Assembly (NCBI GenBank): GCA_963709425.1
Contig: CAVPWG010000004.1
Coordinates: 620,001-684,000, forward strand
Reading direction: 5' to 3'
Length of the DNA stretch: 64,000 nucleotides
Source: JAICJC01 sp963709425
Lineage (GTDB): Bacteria; Actinomycetota; Thermoleophilia; Gaiellales; JAICJC01
The number at the start of each line of letters is the position of its first letter. Within the stretch, counting starts at the first letter, position 1. Positions 37,176 to 45,772 of the stretch are shown piece after piece. Under the pieces are notes generated by a model. The model was not told the origin of the DNA. It made no database searches and saw nothing but the letters and a program-made list of their open reading frames with translations. The position numbers and the translations under genes are program-made.

Positions 37176-38897
37176 CTACTGCTTGAGCCAGAGCTGGTCG
37201 TACAGGATGTACCACTGCGGGCTCCACTGGTACCCCTGGACGCGGCTCGACAGGAAGTCGATCTGCTTCGGGTTGTACATGTCGACCCATGGCGCCTGGT
37301 CGGTCATCTCGTGGTCGACCTCGGCCCAGAGCTGGTTCGCTGCGTCGGGGTCGGTGACGCCGGTCTCGAGCGCCTTGTCCATCTTGGCCTGGATGCCCTT
37401 GTCGCAGAACGCCGCGATGTTCGGGCTGGCGTCGCTGTTGGGATGGATCGAGCCGCACCCGAGCAGCACGTTCAGGAAGTCCGACGGGGCCGGGTAGTCC
37501 TGATACCAGGCCGACCACGCGACCTGCCACTTGTCGCTGTTCTTCGAGTTCTGAACGAACGGGTACTGGATCGAGCCGGACAGCACGACGAGGCTGGCCT
37601 TGTAGCCGATCTTGTTCAGGTCGGACACCATCTGCTCGCCGAACGGCTTGTCCGGTCCGTCGGTGTTCACGACGACCTTCGTCCCGGCCGTCCCGGACTC
37701 CTGGACCAGCTGCTTCGCCTTGTCGTAGTCCGGAGCCGTCCACGCGCCCGCGCCGTCCGCCGCCGCATTGGCGGTGTACGGGCAGTACTGGACGTAGCCG
37801 GGGAAGTTCGGCGGCAGGATCTGGCACGTCGGCACCGCCAGCGACGATCCGCCGGCGATCTTCACGGCCGCGCTCGCGGTCGAACGCGAAGTTGATCGCC
37901 TGGCGGGCCTTCAGGTTGTTGAACGGCGGCGTCTGGGTGTTGAGCGCCATGTACCAGTCGGCCGTCAGCGCGTTCACGTGCGTCTGGTCGGCGTACTGCG
38001 TTCCGAGCTCGTTCAGGCGGTCGGAGGGAATCATGTCGCCGGCGAACACCACGTCCGCCTGGCCGTTCTCGACCGCGGTCACCTCGTCGGAGACCTGGAG
38101 GCCGTACTTCTCGACGATCTTGTCCGGGTACCCCTCGGGCTGCGCGTCAGGGTTCCAGACCTTGAAGTTCGGGTTGCGGACGAGCACCGCTTCCTTGTTC
38201 GGGTCGTACGACTGCCACATGTACGGCCCGGTGCCCGGCGGCACGTCGTTGCCCGTCAGCTTGGGCGTCGTGTTCCCGGGCACCACGTATGCGAACGGCA
38301 GCGCCAGCTTGTCGAGGAACTCGGGATCCGGAGCCGTGAGGTGGATCGTCAGGGTGTACGCGTTGTCGTCGGCGACCACGCCCTGCGACAGATCGCAGTT
38401 CTTCGCCGTGCACTTGTCCGCACCGACGATGCCGGAGTAGAACGAGGTCGGGCCCGGCACGGTGAACTGGCGCTCGAACGTCGTCACGAAGTCGCTCGGC
38501 TTCATGCGTCGTGCCGTCCGAGTACTTGATGCCCTTCCGGATCTGGAAGGTGTACGTCTTGCCGCCGTCGGTCGGCTGCGGGATCTCCTCCGCCAGGTCG
38601 GGGACGATCTGCGTCCCCGCCGTGCCGCCGACGCGCTTGAACTGCGACGAGCCCGTCGTGGGTGTCGATCAGGAGCGCCCACTGCTGGAGCGTGTAGTTC
38701 TGGGCCGGGTCGGCGACGCCGAACGCCGAGTTCGCGAGGATGGTGAGGGTGCCGCCCTTCTGCGGCGTGCCGGCCGCTGGCGTGCTTCCGCCGGACGACG
38801 ACGACGAGCTCGAGCCGCTGCCACCGCAGCCTGCCGCGACAGCGATCGCCGCGATCGGGATCGAGAGCTTGAACACCCTTCTCAACAATTCACGCAT
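37176..38897 (-). pseudogene. oppA: Oligopeptide-binding lipoprotein OppA/DppA, three frame breaks
   Basis: The ATG at 38897 has GGAGGGGG upstream. The N-terminus is a lipoprotein signal with lipobox AAGC (MRELLRRVFKLSIPIAAIAV...), then a Ser/Gly linker. The SBP_bac_5 body is split over three frames: breaks lie near 38645 (DGLV to QFKRVGG), 38506 (SDGTT to MKPSDFVTTFERQ) and 37870 (FAFDRER to AVKIAGG). Each is repaired by removing one base. The full length, 1722 bases, is then 573 codons, normal for the family. A possible -10 box CATACT lies at 38935-38940. Binding specificity is unknown; neighbours suggest muropeptides. Confidence 0.85.
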
Positions 38898-38961
38898 GCC
38901 CCCTCCTCGGGAGAACGAGTTCGGAACGACCAAGAGTATGACGCCCTGCGGCGCGCGATGG

Positions 38962-39684
38962 TTAGGGAACGGCGACCGCGGCGTGGATGCGTGCCGCCAG
39001 CCGGGCGAGCCCCTCGGCGGCGGCCGGAGGCGACGACAGCACCGCCAGCGCGACGCGGCCGCGCCCATCCTCGACGAGGGCGACGTCGTGCAGGACCGAT
39101 GCGAGCATCCCCTGCTTGCACGCCACGACGCGGCCGGGCGCAGACAGGTGGCGGGCGATGACGTCGGTGTGGTGGGACTGGCCCAGGCCGTGCAGCACCC
39201 GCCGGCAGGCCCGGAGCGGGATCTCGGCGGCGCGGCCGAGCGCGGCCATCAGCGCCGCCATGTCAGCTGCGCAGGTCGTGTTGTCCTCGCCGCGCTCGGC
39301 CGCCTCCACGTCCATCATCGGGCGCCGAACCGCCGTGCGGACGAGGCCGAGGCGCTCGCCGAGGGCGTTCACGCGGTCGAGCCCGACGACGTCCATGAGC
39401 GCGTTGGTCGCGGCGTTGTCCGAGACGGCGAGCATCAGGATGTCGAGATCGGCGAGCGTCAGCTCCGTGCCGCGATCGAAGCTCTCGAGCAGCCCCCCGC
39501 CGCCCGGGGCGGGAGCCTCCCCGGCCGTCAGCCGCCGTCCGGCGTCGAGCGCTCCCTCCTCGACGGCGCACCACATGGCCGCCGAGATCAACACCTTCAC
39601 CGTGCTCGCCGCGGGCATCACCGCGTCGGCGTTTCGCTCGACCCGGCGGCCGCTCTCCAGGTCGATGGCGGCGTAGGCGATCAG
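38962..39684 (-). CDS. Serine hydrolase of the class A beta-lactamase fold
   Basis: The protein has about 240 residues. It carries the SxxK motif ASTVK (S27, K30), SDN (88-90) and KQG (190-192) in place of KTG, so the penicilloyl-serine transferase machinery is nearly complete. The frame begins right at the first beta strand (AYAAIDLESG), with no signal peptide. The only start codon near this point is CTG at 39684, overlapping the NlpC/P60 stop; GTG at codon 22 would remove part of the fold. Start and location are therefore uncertain. It may be a peptidase or carboxypeptidase acting on cell wall peptides rather than a resistance enzyme. Confidence 0.75.
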   Translation of the reverse strand: MIAYAAIDLESGRRVERNADAVMPAASTVKVLISAAMWCAVEEGALDAGRRLTAGEAPAPGGGGLLESFDRGTELTLADLDILMLAVSDNAATNALMDVVGLDRVNALGERLGLVRTAVRRPMMDVEAAERGEDNTTCAADMAALMAALGRAAEIPLRACRRVLHGLGQSHHTDVIARHLSAPGRVVACKQGMLASVLHDVALVEDGRGRVALAVLSSPPAAAEGLARLAARIHAAVAVP

Positions 39685-40352
39685 TCTTCGGGCTCGTACA
39701 CGCGCCGGACGGTGCGAACGCGCGCCTTCAGATCCTTGGGGTGCGGCTCGTGCACGACCTTGCCCTGCTCCTGGCTCGCGTGGACGATCTGGCCCTCGCC
39801 CGTCCAGATCGCGATGTGGTCGCCGTAGCAGACCAGATCGCCGGGCTCCGCCTGGCGGAGCGACACCTCGCGGCCGGCGGTCTCCTGCTGGTCGGCGTTC
39901 CGGGGCAGGAGCATGCCGAACCGGCGGTGCACGGCCTGGACGAGGCCCGAGCAATCGAGGCCCTCGACCGTGAGCCCGCCCCACTCGTAGGGTGCGCCCA
40001 GGAACATGAGCGCCGCCTCCGAGATGGCCTCGCCGGACGCCTTGCGCCGAGCGGCGGCGAGCGGCTCGGTGCGAAGCCCCGGAGCGGGCAGCCAGGTGCC
40101 CAGATAGCGGTCGGCCGCCTGGGGCACCACGACGACGTGCGCGCGATCCTTGGGAAGCGGGTCGCCGAGGCCGTCGGCCGGCATCCAGCCCTCGTAGCCG
40201 TCGGCCAGCGTGACCTGCGCCCAGCCGTTCGTCCGCTCGGCAACGTCGACCGGATCGGCGAAGAGCACCTGCGTCACCTGCGTCGCGGCGTCGTCGGCCT
40301 TCTCACGAAGACCGATGTAGGGAAGAACGCAGGACGCCTTTTCCACAGGCAC
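39681..40352 (-). CDS. NlpC/P60 endopeptidase with N-terminal SH3-like domain (YkfC-like)
   Basis: The protein has 223 residues. Residues 1-70 resemble a bacterial SH3 domain; residues 105-220 are an NlpC/P60 domain with catalytic C134 (GLDCSG), H179 (GDHIAIW) and H191 (VHAS). Such enzymes cleave the gamma-D-Glu to diamino acid bond of wall peptides. No signal peptide is seen, as in cytoplasmic YkfC, which in Bacillus is encoded beside dpp peptide transporter genes. Here too it precedes an opp operon, so a role in muropeptide recycling is likely (inference). Confidence 0.88.
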   Translation of the reverse strand: MPVEKASCVLPYIGLREKADDAATQVTQVLFADPVDVAERTNGWAQVTLADGYEGWMPADGLGDPLPKDRAHVVVVPQAADRYLGTWLPAPGLRTEPLAAARRKASGEAISEAALMFLGAPYEWGGLTVEGLDCSGLVQAVHRRFGMLLPRNADQQETAGREVSLRQAEPGDLVCYGDHIAIWTGEGQIVHASQEQGKVVHEPHPKDLKARVRTVRRVYEPED

Positions 40353-40373
40353 ATTCTACCGGTGCGGGGAATC

Positions 40374-40396
40374 GCGGGGCCGGACACCGGCCCCGC
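40374..40396 (-). terminator. Terminator hairpin after rplL
   Basis: GCGGGGCCGG, loop ACA, and CCGGCCCCGC form a perfect ten-base stem ten bases beyond the rplL stop on the minus strand. It separates rplJL from the NlpC/opp locus. No T-run is present. Confidence 0.8.
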
Positions 40397-40405
40397 CCCT
40401 CCCGG

Positions 40406-40780
40406 CTACTTGACCTCGACGGTCGCGCCCGCCTCTTCGAGCTTGGCCTTCATCTGGTCGGCCTCCTCGCGGGCGACGCCCTCCTTGACGGCCTTGGGAG
40501 CCTCGTCGGCGACCGCCTTGGCCTCCTTGAGGCCGAGGCCGGTGAGCTCACGGATCACCTTGATGACGGGGATCTTGCTCTGGCCGGCTTCGGTGAGGAC
40601 GACGTCGAACGTGGTCTTCTCCTCCTCGGCCGCGGCTCCGTCGCCGCCCGCGGCGCCGGCGGCCACCATGACCGGCGCGGCCGCAGCGGCCGACACGCCC
40701 CACCGCTCCTCGAGCGACTTCTTGAGCTCGACGAGCTCGAGGACGGACATCTCCTCCAGCTGCTCGGGTGTGACTGGCAT
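40406..40780 (-). CDS. rplL: 50S ribosomal protein L7/L12
   Basis: The product is 124 residues. The N-terminal dimer domain has LVELKKSLEERWGVS, then an Ala/Gly hinge, and the C-terminal factor-binding domain with KIPVIKVIRELTGLGLKEAKAVADEAPK and EEAGATVEVK. Multiple copies form the stalk that recruits EF-Tu and EF-G. It starts 13 bases after rplJ. Confidence 0.97.
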   Translation of the reverse strand: MPVTPEQLEEMSVLELVELKKSLEERWGVSAAAAAPVMVAAGAAGGDGAAAEEEKTTFDVVLTEAGQSKIPVIKVIRELTGLGLKEAKAVADEAPKAVKEGVAREEADQMKAKLEEAGATVEVK

Positions 40781-40793
40781 CTCCTACTCCTCT

Positions 40794-41324
40794 CTAAGCC
40801 GCTTCGGCGGCCTGGCGCTGTGCGATGTACTGGTCGAGAACGACAAGGAACTCCCGGAGCGGCGCTGCCAGGACGTTGTACGCGCCCTGGAGCGGCGAGG
40901 CCACGGCGCCCACCACCTGGCTGCGGAGCACGTCCTTGGACGGGAGCTCGCTGAGCTGGCGCACCTCGTCGGCCGAGAGGGTCCTGCCCTCCATGACCGC
41001 CCCGCGCACCGTCAGCATCCGCGTCTGGCGGGCGACGTCGGACAGCTTCTTGGCGGCCGCCGCCGGATCCTCCGAGACGAACGCGATCGCCGTCGGTCCC
41101 TGGAGCAGTTCCACGAGGAGCGGCTGCTCGGCCTCCTCGGCCGCCCGCCTGGCGAGCGTGTTCTTGGCGACGTGGAACGACGCCCCCACCTCGCGGAGCG
41201 CCCCGCGGACGTCGGCGATCTGGGTGACCGTGAGGCCGCGGTAGTCGGCGACGATCATGGAGTCGGCGGCGCGGATGCGCTCGGCCAGCTCCCCGACGAC
41301 CCTGCGCTTCTCGTCAACGTGCAT
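40794..41324 (-). CDS. rplJ: 50S ribosomal protein L10
   Basis: The protein has 176 residues. VADYRGLTVTQIADVRGALRE and the FHVAKNTLARRAAEE segment are L10 signatures; the C-terminal helix binds L12 dimers. In many bacteria the L10(L12)4 complex represses its own mRNA by binding the leader; a matching leader structure is seen at 41405-41456. Confidence 0.96.
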   Translation of the reverse strand: MHVDEKRRVVGELAERIRAADSMIVADYRGLTVTQIADVRGALREVGASFHVAKNTLARRAAEEAEQPLLVELLQGPTAIAFVSEDPAAAAKKLSDVARQTRMLTVRGAVMEGRTLSADEVRQLSELPSKDVLRSQVVGAVASPLQGAYNVLAAPLREFLVVLDQYIAQRQAAEAA

Positions 41325-41404
41325 CTGTCACCTCCCGGTCTTCTCGTTCCTGTGTCCGCGGTGGAGGCGGACGCAGGCAGGCCGTGGAGGCGTGCGCTGG
41401 TACC

Positions 41405-41456
41405 GGCCTCGGTCGGGTGTGCGGTTTGAGCCCTGCGGGGCCCCGACGGTCTGTGG
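41405..41456 (-). ncRNA. L10 leader-like autoregulatory mRNA element
   Basis: In the 156-base rplA-rplJ gap the minus-strand RNA contains AGACC, GUCGGG, a small GCCC-CGCA-GGGC hairpin, an unpaired UCAAACCGCACA and CCCGAC, CGAGG. GUCGGG pairs with CCCGAC, and the flanking AGACC/CGAGG bases could form a kink turn, which is the layout of the ribosomal protein L10 leader family. Position directly upstream of rplJ supports this. A covariance-model search has not been done. Confidence 0.65.
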
Positions 41457-41480
41457 CGCGGACGCGTGTGTCGGCGAACT

Positions 41481-42200
41481 CTACTCGGCTGTTGCCGCGG
41501 TCTCCTCCATCAGGTCGCGCGTACGCGATGTGTCGAGCTTGATGCCCGGCCCCATCGTCGAGGCGATCGTGATCGAGCGGATGTAGCGCCCCTTCGCGGC
41601 CGCCGGCTTCACGCGCAGGATCTCGTCGAGCACGGCGCCGTAGTTCTCGACGAGCGACTTCTCGTCGAAGGACTTCTTGCCGATCGCGACGTGCACGATC
41701 CCGGTGCGGTCGGTGCGGTACTCGATCTTGCCGGCCTTGATGTCGGACACGGCCTTCCCGATGTCGAACGTGATCGTGCCGGCCTTGGGGCTCGGCATCT
41801 TTCCCTGCGGGCCGAGGATCCGGCCGAGGCGCCCGACCGTCCCCATCATGTCGGGGGTCGCGATGGCGACGTCGAAGTCGGTGAAGCCCTCCTGGACACG
41901 GGCGGCCAGATCGTCGCCGCCGACGTGGTCGGCGCCCGCGTCCTCGGCCTCCTTGGCCTTCTCGCCCTGGGCGAACACGGCAACGGTCACCGAACGGCCG
42001 GTCCCGTGCGGCAGGAAGAGCGTGCCGCGGAGCTGCTGGTCGGCGTGGCGGACGTTCACGCCGAGGCGCATGTGGATCTCGACCGTCTCGTCGAACTTCG
42101 CGGTCGTGAGCGACTTGATCGTCCGCACCGCCTCGAGCGGTGGGTACAGGCGCTCGCGGTCGACCTGGCCGCGCGCATTGGTGTACGCCTTGCCGGCCAT
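41481..42200 (-). CDS. rplA: 50S ribosomal protein L1
   Basis: The protein has 239 residues. ERLYPPLEAVRTIKSLTTAKFDETVEIHMRLGV opens the fold, and GAD(H)VG and LGPQGKMPSPKAGT are diagnostic. L1 moves with the stalk that handles E-site tRNA and can repress its own operon. It starts at the base where rplK ends. Confidence 0.97.
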   Translation of the reverse strand: MAGKAYTNARGQVDRERLYPPLEAVRTIKSLTTAKFDETVEIHMRLGVNVRHADQQLRGTLFLPHGTGRSVTVAVFAQGEKAKEAEDAGADHVGGDDLAARVQEGFTDFDVAIATPDMMGTVGRLGRILGPQGKMPSPKAGTITFDIGKAVSDIKAGKIEYRTDRTGIVHVAIGKKSFDEKSLVENYGAVLDEILRVKPAAAKGRYIRSITIASTMGPGIKLDTSRTRDLMEETAATAE

Positions 42201-42628
42201 CAGGCACCCACCTCGACGCCCATCGAGCGCGCGGTGCCGGCGACGATGTGCATCGCCGCGTCGACGTCGTTCGCGTTCAGGTCGGGCATCTTGGTCTCGG
42301 CGATCTGGCGCAGCTGGGCGCGCGAGAGCGTGCCGACCTTGGCGCGGTTCGGCTCGCCCGAGCCCTTGTCGAGGTTCAGCGCCTCCTTGATCAGGACGGC
42401 GGCGGGCGGCGTCTTCGTGATGAACGTGAACGAGCGATCCTCGTACACGCTGATCTCGACCGGCGTGATCCGACCGGCGTTCGGGCCCTGCGTCTGGGCG
42501 TTGAAGGCCTTGCAGAACTCCATGATGTTGACGCCGTGCTGGCCGAGCGCGGGGCCGACCGGCGGTGCCGGGTTCGCCTGCCCGGCAGGGATCTGGAGCT
42601 TGATGATCTTGATGACCTTCTTGGCCAT
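42200..42628 (-). CDS. rplK: 50S ribosomal protein L11
   Basis: The product is 142 residues from the ATG at 42628, beginning MAKKVIKIIKLQIPAGQANP; the longer frame lacks support. APPVGPALGQHGVNIMEFCK is the thiopeptide-binding proline helix. An AGGAGG-like sequence precedes the ATG. L11 forms the GTPase-associated centre and is needed for the stringent response. Confidence 0.97.
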   Translation of the reverse strand: MAKKVIKIIKLQIPAGQANPAPPVGPALGQHGVNIMEFCKAFNAQTQGPNAGRITPVEISVYEDRSFTFITKTPPAAVLIKEALNLDKGSGEPNRAKVGTLSRAQLRQIAETKMPDLNANDVDAAMHIVAGTARSMGVEVGA

Positions 42629-42697
42629 CGCACCTCCTGAGTGGTAGTAGCGCGCCGCCCGGGGCGACGCTCCCACGATCGTGAGCGCAGCGGATGA

Positions 42698-42724
42698 TAG
42701 CGGCGGCAGGAGCGGCGGCCGCTA
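42698..42724 (-). other. Hairpin in the nusG-rplK gap
   Basis: TAGCGGC and GCCGCTA pair around a GC-rich 13-base loop 26 bases after the nusG stop. It may be a partial terminator in the 121-base gap. The call is tentative; no tRNA gene or other element was found in this gap. Confidence 0.35.
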
Positions 42725-42749
42725 CCGAGACGCAGCGGGCGCGCGCTCC

Positions 42750-43280
42750 TTAGAGCTTCTTGACCTTGTCGAACTCGAGCTCGACAGGGACCTGTCGCTC
42801 GAAGATCGACACCAGCACCTTGAGCTTGCCCTGATCCTCGTTGATTTCGGCGATCTCTCCGTCGAAGTCGGCCAGGTAGCCGGACGTGATCTTGACCGAG
42901 TCGCCGAGCGTGAACTCCGCGCGCGCCTTCTGCTGCTGCTGGGCGCGGTCGACGGACGTGTGCAGCATGCGGTCGACCTCGGGCTGCGAGAGCGGCACGG
43001 GCTTCCCGGACGCGCCGACGAAGCCGGTCACGCCGGGCGTGTTCTTGACGAGGCCCCATACGTCGTCGTTCAGATCCATGTGGACGAGCACGTAGCCCGG
43101 CCAGAGCCGGCGCTCGGTCTGCACCTTCTGCCCGTCCTTGGTCTCGACGACGGACTCGGTGGGCACGACGACCCGGCGGACCTGCTCCTCCTTCGACATC
43201 GACTTCACGCGATGCTCGAGGTTGGTCTTGACCTTGTTCTCGTGGCCCGAGTAGGTGTTGATCACATACCAGCGGAACAT
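42750..43280 (-). CDS. nusG: Transcription elongation/antitermination factor NusG
   Basis: The protein has 176 residues. The NGN domain begins MFRWYVINTYSGHENKVKTNLE and contains RRLWPGYVLVHMDLND; the KOW domain is FTLGDSVKITSGYLADFDGEI. It binds RNA polymerase and couples transcription to translation. It starts four bases after secE. The length is short for an actinobacterium because there is no acidic N-terminal extension. Confidence 0.97.
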   Translation of the reverse strand: MFRWYVINTYSGHENKVKTNLEHRVKSMSKEEQVRRVVVPTESVVETKDGQKVQTERRLWPGYVLVHMDLNDDVWGLVKNTPGVTGFVGASGKPVPLSQPEVDRMLHTSVDRAQQQQKARAEFTLGDSVKITSGYLADFDGEIAEINEDQGKLKVLVSIFERQVPVELEFDKVKKL

Positions 43281-43284
43281 ACGG

Positions 43285-43599
43285 CTACTTTTGCAGATCG
43301 ACGAGCTTGGTGGCGAAACGGGCGAACACCTGGTCGAGGCCGTAGAGGTACATCCCGACGATCAGGCACGCCGCGATGACGACAAGCGTCGCCTGCCAGG
43401 TCTGCTGCCGGTTCGGGAAATCGACCTTGGCGAGCTCTCCCCGCACCTCGCCGGTGAATGCGAAGAGCCCGCGCACGCCCCCGCGCATCCCGCCCTTGCG
43501 CTCGATGTCGCCGCCGGACTGGCTCTTGGGCTTGCCGGCGATGGGCGCGGTCACCGTGCGGCGACCGGCCTGCCGGTTTCGGCGAGATGTGCGAGCCAT
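43285..43599 (-). CDS. secE: Preprotein translocase subunit SecE
   Basis: The product is 104 residues. After a basic Ser/Lys-rich N-terminus comes GEVRGELAKVDFPNRQQTWQ, the amphipathic helix, then one membrane segment (about 70-92). This single-span form is typical of Gram-positives. It clamps SecY. It lies between rpmG and nusG in the standard order. Confidence 0.93.
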   Translation of the reverse strand: MARTSRRNRQAGRRTVTAPIAGKPKSQSGGDIERKGGMRGGVRGLFAFTGEVRGELAKVDFPNRQQTWQATLVVIAACLIVGMYLYGLDQVFARFATKLVDLQK

Positions 43600-43601
43600 G
43601 G

Positions 43602-43766
43602 CTAGCGCGTCTCCTTATGGGCCGTATGCCGCCCGCAGAAGCGGCAATACTTCGAGAACTCGATCCTGTCAGGCGAGTTCCGCTTCGACTTCTGCGTTTG
43701 GTAGTTGCGCCGCTTGCAGTCCTGGCACGCCAGCGTAACCAGCACGCGGACACCGGTCTTAGCCAC
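43602..43766 (-). CDS. rpmG: 50S ribosomal protein L33 (zinc-binding form)
   Basis: This small gene encodes 54 residues from the GTG at 43766. LACQDCKRRNY and KYCRFCGRHTAHKE supply the two CxxC zinc pairs of the C+ form. It ends two bases before secE. The tRNA-Trp gene found near secE in some bacteria is absent. Confidence 0.93.
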   Translation of the reverse strand: MAKTGVRVLVTLACQDCKRRNYQTQKSKRNSPDRIEFSKYCRFCGRHTAHKETR

Positions 43767-43863
43767 TGGGGGAGGCTCCTCGGATCCAGGGCGCCGGGGC
43801 CGGCGCCGATCAGGCAGGATACACGGGATCCACGCCGAGCCACCCCGTCCGCCGGAGCCGCCG

Positions 43864-45228
43864 ATGCCCGTCTCGACCGTCGACCGAACCCGCCTCGCGT
43901 CCCTCCAGTCCCGCGAGGAGCGGCGCTTCGAGGAGACCCACCCGCGATCGCTGGAGCTCTTCGCACGCGCGCGCCGGTCGCTCTTCGCCGGCGTTCCGAT
44001 GCACTGGATGACGGAGTGGGCGGGCCCGTTCCCGGTGTTCGTCGAGGAGGCGTCCGGGGCGCGGTTCAGCGACGTCGACGGGAACGAGTACGTCGACCTC
44101 TGCCTCGGCGACACCGGCGCGATGACCGGCCACGCGCCCGAGGCGGCCGCCGCGGCGGTCGCGGAGCAGATGCGGCGCGGGACGACGCTCATGCTCCCGA
44201 CCGAGGACTCGATCTGGGTGGGCGAGGAGATGGCGCGCCGCTTCGGCCTTCCGAGCTGGCAGTTCGCGCTCACGGCGACCGACGCCAACCGGTTCACGAT
44301 CAGGCTCGCGCGCCAGGCGACAGGCCGCTCGAAGGTGCTCGTGCACAACTGGTGCTACCACGGCTCGGTCGACGAGACGTTCGCCGTCCTCAGCGACGAC
44401 GGCATCGCCTCCCGGCCGCACAACATCGGCGCCCCGGTCGACCCGACCGTGACCTCGCGGGTGGTCGAGATCAACGACCTGGAGGGGCTCGAGCGCGAGC
44501 TGGCCGCCGGCGACGTCGCCTGCTGCCTGTTCGAGCCCGCGCTGACGAACATCGGGATCGTCCTCCCCGACCCCGGCTACCACGATGCCGTCCGCGACCT
44601 GACCCGCCGCCATGGCACGTTCCTCGTGATCGACGAGACCCACACGCTGTGCGCCGGCCCGGGCGGCTACACCCGCGCCCACGACCTCGATCCCGACTTC
44701 CTGACGGTGGGAAAGCCGCTCGCGAGCGGCGTCCCGGCCGCCGCGTACGGCATGTCGGAGGAGACGGCCCGGCGCGTCGCCGACGCCCTCCCGCCGGGGC
44801 CGGTCGACGTGGGCGGCATCGGCGGCACCCTGGCCGGGAACGCCCTCTCGCTGCGGGCCATGCGCGCCACGCTCGAGCACGTCCTCACGGACGACGCGTT
44901 CGAGCGGATGATCCCGCTGGCCGAGCGGTTCACCGACGGCGTCGAGGCGGCGATCGGTCGAGACGGCCTCGACTGGTACATCACCCGGCTCGGCTGCCGA
45001 GCCGAGTACGGCTTCCAGCCCGAGCGGCCCCGGACGGGCGGCGAGGCGGCGGCGTCGATGGACCACGATCTCGACCGGTTCATGCACCTCTACGCGCTGA
45101 ACCGCGGCGTCCTCATGACGCCGTTTCACAACATGGCGCTCATGTCCCCCGCGACGAGCGCCGCCGATGTGGACCGCCATACCGAGGTCTTCGGCGAGGC
45201 GACGGCCGAGCTGGTGGCGACGGCGTAG
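43864..45228 (+). CDS. Class III aminotransferase (glutamate-1-semialdehyde aminomutase-like fold)
   Basis: The protein has 454 residues from the ATG at 43864, with GGAG eight bases upstream; the longer open frame upstream overlaps rpmG and is rejected. FSDVDGNEYVDLCLGDTGAMTGHAP is the usual entry of the fold. The cofactor Asp is in VIDETHTL and the PLP lysine in TVGKPLASGVPAAAYG. It differs from hemL, whose active-site reads LGKxIGGG, so tetrapyrrole synthesis is not assumed; the amino donor is unknown. It is divergent from rpmG and is followed by a hairpin. Confidence 0.88.
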   Translation: MPVSTVDRTRLASLQSREERRFEETHPRSLELFARARRSLFAGVPMHWMTEWAGPFPVFVEEASGARFSDVDGNEYVDLCLGDTGAMTGHAPEAAAAAVAEQMRRGTTLMLPTEDSIWVGEEMARRFGLPSWQFALTATDANRFTIRLARQATGRSKVLVHNWCYHGSVDETFAVLSDDGIASRPHNIGAPVDPTVTSRVVEINDLEGLERELAAGDVACCLFEPALTNIGIVLPDPGYHDAVRDLTRRHGTFLVIDETHTLCAGPGGYTRAHDLDPDFLTVGKPLASGVPAAAYGMSEETARRVADALPPGPVDVGGIGGTLAGNALSLRAMRATLEHVLTDDAFERMIPLAERFTDGVEAAIGRDGLDWYITRLGCRAEYGFQPERPRTGGEAAASMDHDLDRFMHLYALNRGVLMTPFHNMALMSPATSAADVDRHTEVFGEATAELVATA

Positions 45229-45232
45229 CGAC

Positions 45233-45249
45233 CCGGCCAACCTGGCCGG
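45233..45249 (+). terminator. Hairpin after the aminotransferase gene
   Basis: CCGGCCA, loop ACC, TGGCCGG begins five bases after the stop codon and lies between convergent genes, so it may end transcription from both sides. Confidence 0.6.
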
Positions 45250-45282
45250 TGGCACCGGTGACCCCGAGCCACGCGCGCGCGT

Positions 45283-45591
45283 CTAGAACGTGTCCGGTGT
45301 GTCGACCGCGTGCCAGAACGTGACGTCAGGCGGGGACGTGACGCCGAGCTCGCCCATGATCTGGCCGATGTCCTCACTCGCCTCGAAGAACTGCTGGAAC
45401 GCCTCGGACGACTCCCATTCGTCGGCCACGAGGACCTCGGTGCCGTCGGGGCTCGCCATGAAGCGGTGGTGGATTGCGCCGAGCCCCTTGGCCCGGGTGT
45501 TGATCGCCTGCCACCGGGCCTCATCCGCGGCGATGACCTCCTGAAGCCGCTTCGGGTCGGCCTTGAACCGCAACGTTACGAACACGCTCAT
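45283..45591 (-). CDS. Antibiotic biosynthesis monooxygenase-like (dimeric alpha/beta barrel) protein
   Basis: The product is 102 residues from the ATG at 45591, with GAAGGAG upstream. The pattern MSVFVTLRFKADP, a long helix and EVLVADEWESSEAFQQFFE, then another helix, is that of small ferredoxin-like barrel proteins (ABM family). Members include quinol monooxygenases and heme-degrading enzymes, but many have no known role. No cofactor motif can be seen. It is divergent from the CDF gene. Confidence 0.7.
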   Translation of the reverse strand: MSVFVTLRFKADPKRLQEVIAADEARWQAINTRAKGLGAIHHRFMASPDGTEVLVADEWESSEAFQQFFEASEDIGQIMGELGVTSPPDVTFWHAVDTPDTF

Positions 45592-45772
45592 CTCGTCTCC
45601 TTCGTCGGTCGGGGCGATTGCGCCGGCCATGCCGCCGGCGGATGCTGCTGTGATCGCATTCGCGTCAGGGCGGGTGCCGGCTAGCGATCGGGTACACGCT
45701 TGCCGCTGCGATCGAGGCGATCATACGGATGCGACCCGGTCGCCGGCGGACCGCGGTGATACTTTCGGTGTG

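Noticed and set aside
38962..39684. Antibiotic resistance beta-lactamase
   Set aside because: It lacks a signal peptide, has KQG instead of KTG and lies with wall-peptide genes, so resistance is not supported.
43767..43863. Possible tRNA-Trp gene near secE-rpmG
   Set aside because: No cloverleaf or T-loop sequence (GTTCRA) with a matching acceptor stem could be found here or elsewhere in the window.
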